A stretch of 64,000 nucleotides of DNA from Strobilurus pachycystidiatus. Its lineage: Eukaryota > Basidiomycota > Agaricomycetes > Agaricales > Physalacriaceae. The stretch's first letter is position 1; the number at the start of each line of letters is the position of its first letter. The notes under the pieces were generated by a model. The model was not told the origin of the DNA. It ran no database searches and worked only from the letters and a program-made list of their open reading frames with translations. The stretch spans positions 186,001 to 250,000 of the forward strand of contig JAHLMK010000027.1 of NCBI GenBank assembly GCA_019915135.1, read 5' to 3'. Position numbers and translations under genes: made by a program. Below are positions 58,423 to 64,000 of the stretch, piece by piece.

Positions 58423-60116
58423 TGATATGCACGTTCGAAATAGACCTCTAAAAGGGACTATGAAATCTATCCTATCTATCCTTATATCTCACTAATACTC
58501 CTTGTGGGAGCGAGGCTGGTGTAGCTGTTCAAAGGAACAAGTACTTTTGGTATTGGAACAATAGAGATGTATTCTGAACTTGCGTTCGAGTAGTTTTAGG
58601 GGGTGTAGGGAGGTTGATTCACAAAGTCGAACAAGATAATCTGAAAGTCGTAGGCCGAAGTCACAACGTACGGAGACCTTAAACAGCGCGAGGCAATGTA
58701 GCTCCTTCTTATTGATCGTTCTTTTGTACAAGGTGATTGTCTTATGGCAGGTCGCTACCGTAGGTGTTTAGGCTACTGGACTGCTACCAAGTAAGGCGAT
58801 TTCCTTGTCCTTAAACCAAACTTCTAGTGTCTTGGACTGGGACCAAAGATTCCGTAAGGTGTTTCAGATGATAACAACACTCGTTCAAACTCAACTAAAC
58901 TCCTCAAAGGCGAATACTTCACAACAGAGCGTGATTGCAAGGCAGAACTACTTGCAACCCGGCCTTCTAACGAACACAAGGGTCTAACGCCAAGTGGTGT
59001 CGTTTGGTATTGTCTTAGTGACTTGGAGGATAGGAACCTATGAGTTCTTCAAGGAGTTTGCTAACACCTGATATCGCCTAAATGGTTCTAAGGTCTTTTT
59101 GGGGCTTTCAAGGTCTTTTGGGTTCTCTCAAATTCAGAGTAAGTTGAGTCGAAACTCGAGTTAGATTCACTACAGCGACTGCGTATTATTAGCGGATACT
59201 GTGGGGGCACTAAGCTACCTATCTACTGGCGCTTGCTGGCCTTTTTATACTATTCCTACTATTCTGTACTGTAAGCGGGTTTACTACTCGTCGGGCCTCT
59301 CGGAGGTCGAGTCATTCTGTACTAGCGTCCTGATTGGCTATCCCTGTTCGAAACAGCCGACCCGGGAGAAGACTGAACACTTGGTCAGCGCCAAGTGCGC
59401 CACACCACCGATCTGGCTCTTCCTTAAGTCTATTTCTGTCTCCCGAGGTTCCGCTTGTCTTGGCAAAACTCCTTAATGAGTTCTTTCGTGTCTTTAGGCG
59501 TTGGTTGGGTTTATCCTTAGCGCTTGGAAGGTGATTCGTTTTCGACAACTCAGTGACGCCACATCAATATGTGAGTTCCAGTGAGGTACAAGGTCCATGA
59601 TCGGGCCTTTTAGCCAGGTCTATCTTTAGTGATCGGCGGCGGCGGATCGAAGTCCGTTTTCTTTGGTGCGGGGCGTCGGAGCGGAGATCACTATTCCGAA
59701 GGCGCCATGGCCCGGAAGAGAGATCTTCTCCTTGATCTATTCTTGGTCGCGCGAGTTCTGACTTAGCACGAGTAAACTCCTTGAGCCTTCTTGGTAGAGT
59801 ATCTCCTGCCTGGGTACTTTCCGCAGTGCTATTTCTGGTAGGCACTTGTCGTTGCATGACCGACACGGTTGAATGAACTCCTGGTTTTAAGAGTACAACG
59901 CTTGGATAATGATATTCGGAGTTAAGGAGTATGATCGGTCGATCATACCGCGTCCTAAAGGCGCGTATCCCTTAGTCCTGGAGACTTGCCTGCGTTAAGG
60001 TAGTTTCTCCGTGTGTCTCTCTGGTCGTTGTGCTGTGACTGGAATTCCTGGCATAGACTCCTACAGGAATCGCAAAATTCCCTGGTTCTGGCACTAGGAT
60101 TCTACAATGCGTATCA
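58423..60116 (-). repeat. Long inverted arm, LTR-like (left)
   Basis: Reads on the minus strand from TGATACGC (60116) to GCATATCA (58423), so its ends are short inverted repeats of the TG...CA kind seen in long terminal repeats. At least 1426 bp (58691-60116) match 62575-64000 in reverse with a handful of substitutions and two compensating single-base indels. Contains a TATA-like GTATAAAAAGG on the minus strand near 59245-59256. Short frames within (a 100-codon minus-strand frame at 59564-59866, for example) differ between the arms and are not annotated as genes. No matching 5-bp duplication flanks this copy. Confidence 0.7.
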
Positions 60117-60259
60117 TCTCCTCTTGACTTTTGAAATGTCGTCCCCGACATCCTAGTAGTATCGCGAAAATGCTTATTCCTTCTGCCTTGGTGCAAAGCC
60201 CCAGACCTTTTGCCGTTCTATCTTTATCAAGGTCCTTGGCAATTTTCACCTTGCTCACC

Positions 60260-60267
60260 TATAAAAA
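60260..60267 (+). promoter_or_regulatory. TATA box
   Basis: TATAAAAA followed by CGCC, 47 bp upstream of the ATG at 60314. The same TATAAAAACGCC string precedes the second gene of this segment (62233-62244), suggesting a common promoter type. Confidence 0.6.
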
Positions 60268-60313
60268 CGCCTGTCTTCTCTCCTGGGCGTTTTCATCCTT
60301 ACTTTCCTTCGAC

Positions 60314-61802
60314 ATGGCTCCCAAATCCTGGACTTCCTGCGCTCGTCTTTTGCCTTCGGTTCCTTACCTTCCTTCCGCGAAGGAGATCGCCACTCACAAG
60401 GACGCTTCCGTCGCCGTCCTCGCCTACTCCGTAGAATACGATCCTCCTGCGACCACCCCGGACACCTTTACGGTCCTCGGGCTTCGCATGTCGATGGCTC
60501 TCCCTCGCCTCAACCGTCTCGACATCAAAAAGGCCTGCCTCAACATGGAACTTTCCAAGCAGATCACCGAGCAGGTTGATAAAATCATGGAGGCGGTCTT
60601 GGTGTGTCCCTTTCATCCTTTGTTCATGTCGTTGTTTCCTTAATTCCTCCTAGATGGCCAACACCGACATCAAGTCCGTTCCTTCCGACTCGAAGGTCCC
60701 ATCCGACCTTGTCTTGTTCTTCCACAACGTCAAGAACTATCTCGGATTGACCCTCAAACGCCTTCGCACCACATCGCGCACATCTTCCAACCTTTGGTGA
60801 ACACCGCCAAGAAGATGTCGAACGCGCAGTTCCAGCCTTTGCCTACTGATCATCCCATGCATCCGACCAACGTCTTTGTTAAACCGGACCCCAAGGGCAA
60901 GGTTTGTCTTTCATACTTGTTCGTTAGGTCTTTCTTAACGCCTTACCTCTTCACAGGGAAAAAGCAAGAAATCTCCTGAAGTTATCACCGACGCTATGGA
61001 GAAACAGGCGGAAGAAGACATCGACATGGATGCCGATGGCCGTGCGCGATTCTTCAAGCGCGAGTATTTTGATTGGGCTGACGATGTTGCAGAAGCCGAC
61101 ACCGACGGTGAGGAATCCGTGATTGTCGTTGGTGAGAACGTACACTCAATTCCTTTATAGCCCTTCGCCTTCAGCTGGCTGATTTCTTCCAACAGATGTC
61201 CTTGTCCAACAACCTTTTCAAGGAGGCGGAAGCGGTGAGTCGTTTTCTTCTCTTGGCCTTTTTGCCTTTACTTGGTTCTGATTGGGATTCCCCTTTAGAG
61301 CACTTCTGTGCGTTATCTTCCTTTTGCTGCCCTACCCAAGATGGACGTTAACGCCCGTGTTTATCAGCGCGCCATGCAAACCTTGGGATCCCTCAACGGT
61401 CAGGAACTTCCTCCTAAGCGCAAGCTCCCCGACGACCTTTCTCGCCGCGCCGCTAAGGCTGCTCGTCCTTCGACCTTTATGATCGAGCCGGTCTTGCTCA
61501 AGCAATTGGATGCTGGTACGTCCTGTTACTTTGATTTGTCTTTCTCCTTTCTGACTCCTTGGATATTAGCGCCCCAGTATATCAACGGTTTGCAGGCCGC
61601 CTTGACGCAAGTTCACAAGCGCATGACCCGCTTGGCCGGTGTGGATGATCCCAATATTTCGCCGGGACTTCTCCAGTTGGAGCGTCAATACCGCCACGAC
61701 ATTATCTCGTCTTACAATGAGATCCGGGGTCGTATTCAGTTTGTTTTGTCGACTCGGGATTTGTACATTTCCGCCTTAGACGGAGTGGACCAAGTCCAGT
61801 AG
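60314..61802 (+). pseudogene. Hypothetical gene with a single-base frameshift
   Basis: Exon 1 (60314-60601) encodes MAPKSWTSCARLLPSVPYLP to KIMEAVL. A 52-nt intron leads in phase to MANTDIKSVPSDSK and LFFHNVKNYLG. Around 60745 the coding frame changes: continuing in frame gives a stop after about 18 codons, whereas the next frame reads IDPQTPSHHIAHIFQPL and continues through four clean introns to the stop at 61800-61802 (KMDVNARVYQRAMQ, RKLPDDLSRRAAKAARP, SLRQL-like helices). One missing base would explain this. The protein is helical, basic in the middle and of no family that I know; a structural (gag-like) role is possible but unsupported. Confidence 0.5.
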
Positions 61803-62274
61803 TTTCCTAAAGGTGGTCTCAACCTCCTCCAAGTCTTAGCCAGTCGCCTAGCTCTTTCTCCTTTCATGTGTACACTGGCTTCGGATTTTGTTTTATCCCT
61901 TGTAGGTCCGGTAGCACTTCATTTCCTGTAGCTACTTTAGTACACAGCCGTCTCAACACGACTAATCATTGTTTTTACCCTTTGGCGCGATCCGTTAGAA
62001 CTCCGGCGATCCGTTAGAACTCCGGCGATCCTTCTTAAGTCCAGTGATCGCCTTTCTCAAACTAAGTAAGTTCGATCGGGAATTCCCGATCACCTTCATT
62101 GAATCGTTCATCCTAAGTTTTTACAGTGCCTAGGTCTTTTAATGGTCTTCGGAGTAGCTTAAGCTTTTATTCCTAGACTCGCTTAAGCTATTTCTTCCTT
62201 TGCCTTGGATCGTCACGGCGGCCCAGGCGCTCTATAAAAACGCCAGAGTTGCTTCTGGTTTTACCATAACCGCC
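61803..62274. other. Spacer with 19-bp tandem repeat and promoter
   Basis: Contains two full tandem copies of GCGATCCGTTAGAACTCCG starting at 61987 and 62006, plus a partial third. TATAAAAACGCC at 62233-62244 is probably the promoter of the next gene. No coding signal. Confidence 0.6.
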
Positions 62275-62577
62275 ATGCCTATTCCGATTCTACCTTCGTT
62301 CTCTGACACTCGCCTTCGCGGCATCCCTTTGCACAACCAACCTGCTCCGGAGGAGCTCGAGGCCCTACTTGGCGAATTGGCCTTGACCAGCGCCTTGGAA
62401 TTGTATACCTTCGCTCGGCGATTCAGCATCGTTATCCGCTATGACGACGGCACTCTCTCCACGGTTGACGATACCGCGGCGGTAGCCGCCTTAGAAGAGC
62501 CAGTACTTCATTTTGGTGAAGGGAAGCCCTTGGATGTTCCGTCCTTGCGGTATTTGTTGTATACCTTGGTGCGTTGA
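62275..62577 (+). CDS. Short hypothetical protein ending at the arm boundary
   Basis: ATG 62275 opens MPIPILPSFSDTRLRG; the frame contains PAPEELEALLGELALTSALE and SIVIRYDDGTLSTVDD and ends YLLYTLVR followed by TGA at 62575-62577. The stop codon is the first three bases of the right-hand arm, so the original gene was probably longer and has been truncated by the arm. The TATA box 42 bp upstream matches that of the preceding gene. No recognised domain. Confidence 0.45.
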   Translation: MPIPILPSFSDTRLRGIPLHNQPAPEELEALLGELALTSALELYTFARRFSIVIRYDDGTLSTVDDTAAVAALEEPVLHFGEGKPLDVPSLRYLLYTLVR

Positions 62578-64000
62578 TACGCATTGTAGAATCCTAGTGC
62601 CAGAACCAGGGAATTTTGCGATTCCTGTAGGAGTCTATGCCAGGACTTCCAGTCACAGCACAACGACCAGAGAGACACACGGAGAAACTACCTTAACGCA
62701 GGCAAGTCTCCAGGACTAAGGGATACGCGCCTTTAGGACGCGGTATGATCGACCGATCATACTCCTTAACTCCGAATATCATTATCCAAGCGTTGTACTC
62801 TTAAAACCAGGAGTTCATTCAACCGTGTCGGTCATGCAACGACAAGTGCCTACCAGAAATAGCACTACGGAAAGTACCCAGGCAGGAGATACTCTACCAA
62901 GAAGGCTCAAGGAGTTTACTCGTGCTAAGTCAGAACTCGCGCGACCAAGAATAGATCAAAGGAGAAGATCTCTCTTCCGGGCCATGGCGCCTTCGGAATA
63001 GTGATCTCCGCTCCGACGCCCCGCACCAAAGAAAACGGACTTCGATCCGCCGCCGCCGATCACTAAAGATAGACCTGGCTAAAAGGCCCGATCATGGACC
63101 TTGTACCTCACTGGAACTCACATATTGATGTGGCGTCACTGAGTTGTCGAAAACGAATCACCTTCCAAGCGCTAAGGATAAACCCAACCAACGCCTAAAG
63201 ACACGAAAGAACTCATTAAGGAGTTTTGCCAAGACAAGCGGAACCTCGGGAGACAGAAATAGACTTAAGGAAGAGCCAGATCGGTGGTGTGGCGCACTTG
63301 GCGCTGACCAAGTGTTCAGTCTTCTCCCGGGTCGGCTGTTTCGAACAGGGATAGCCAATCAGGACGCTAGTACAGAATGACTCGACCTCCGAGAGGCCCG
63401 ACGAGTAGTAAACCCGCTTACAGTACAGAATAGCAGGAATAGTATAAAAGGCCAGCAAGCGCCAGTAGATAGGTAGCTTAGTGCCCCCACAGTATCCGCT
63501 AGTAATACGCAGTCGCTGTAGTGAATCTAACTCGAGTTTCGACTCAACTTACTCTGAATTTGAGAGAACCCAAAAGACCTTGAGAGCCCCAAAAAGACCT
63601 TAGAACCATTTAGGCGATATCAGGTGTTAGCAAACTCCTTGAAGAACTCATAGGTTCCTATCCTCCAAGTCACTAAGACAATACCAAACGACACCACTTG
63701 GCGTTAGACCCTAGTGTTCGTTAGAAGGCCGGGTTGCAAGTAGTTCTGCCTTGCAATCACGCTCTGTTGTGAAGTATTCGCCTTTGAGGAGTTTAGTTGA
63801 GTTTGAACGAGTGTTGTTATCGTCTGAAACACCTTACGGAATCTTTGGTCCCAGTCCAAGACACTAGAAGTTTGGTTTAAGGACAAGGAAATCGCCTTAC
63901 TTGGTAGCAGTCCAGTAGCATAAACACCTACGGTAGCGGCCTGCCATAAGACAACCACCTTGTACAAAAGAACGATCAATAAGAAGGAGCTACATTGCCT
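62575..64000 (+). repeat. Long inverted arm, LTR-like (right, cut by window edge)
   Basis: Starts TGATACGC and is the inverse of 58691-60116 at near identity. A TATA-like GTATAAAAGG lies at 63443-63452, directing transcription outward from the central segment. By comparison with the left arm, about 270 bp more should lie beyond the window before a GCATATCA end. Confidence 0.75.

Noticed and set aside
58805..59866. Frames inside the left arm that look slightly gag-like
   Set aside because: The counterpart frames in the right arm are broken by single-base differences and there is no recognisable capsid, zinc knuckle or protease motif.

Overview
The window looks like nuclear DNA of a mushroom-forming basidiomycete (Agaricomycetes). 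Evidence: genes are broken by many introns of about 45-60 nt with GT(A/G)NGT donors; there is a FunK1 kinase, two MYND-finger genes, a spliced tRNA-Pro, and a KDZ-type (Kyakuja/Dileera/Zisupton) transposase with its Cys-rich CxC2-like domain. All assignments come from reading translations and motifs by eye; no database search was run.

Layout. 0.6-18.9 kb is mostly ordinary: a MYND protein, tRNA-Pro(AGG), a hAT-like MITE with 8-bp target duplication just upstream of a FunK1 kinase, a BAH+PHD chromatin protein, phosphoglucomutase, dolichyldiphosphatase, two tandem GH16 glucanases and a VPS9/CUE Rab5 exchange factor. 19.1-45.9 kb is an accessory block. Three head-to-tail paralogues on the minus strand encode an N-terminal helical domain resembling the MLKL/HeLo-like four-helix bundle, followed by beta-trefoil (ricin-B-like) repeats. 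The middle copy is cut in two by an 18.9-kb transposon (23608-42508). This element has 57-bp imperfect terminal inverted repeats, an 8-bp target duplication (TGACAGAA), ACTCAAGT/ACTTGAGT subterminal repeats, a KDZ transposase and about seven further gene blocks, transcribed away from a central 43-bp perfect hairpin.

46.4-51.7 kb holds a MYND gene with an in-frame TAG in its finger, a remarkable multidomain RNA-repair protein (2H phosphoesterase, Cys-phosphatase, polynucleotide-kinase-like P-loop domain, Rnl2-like RNA ligase) with an in-frame TGA between exon 1 and the rest, and a hypothetical gene. 53.5-58.4 kb has a monocarboxylate-transporter-like MFS gene, a two-repeat hypothetical protein, and a decayed second MFS copy. 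58.4-64.0 kb is dominated by two nearly identical arms in opposite orientation (58423-60116 and 62575 to the window edge). Each starts TGATAYGC, and the complete left arm also ends in the inverse, so they may be LTRs or very long inverted repeats. They flank a 2.5-kb segment with a frameshifted gene and a short gene that ends exactly at the arm boundary.

The most interesting items are the cargo-rich KDZ element, the split defence-like gene it interrupts, and the four-domain RNA-repair polypeptide.
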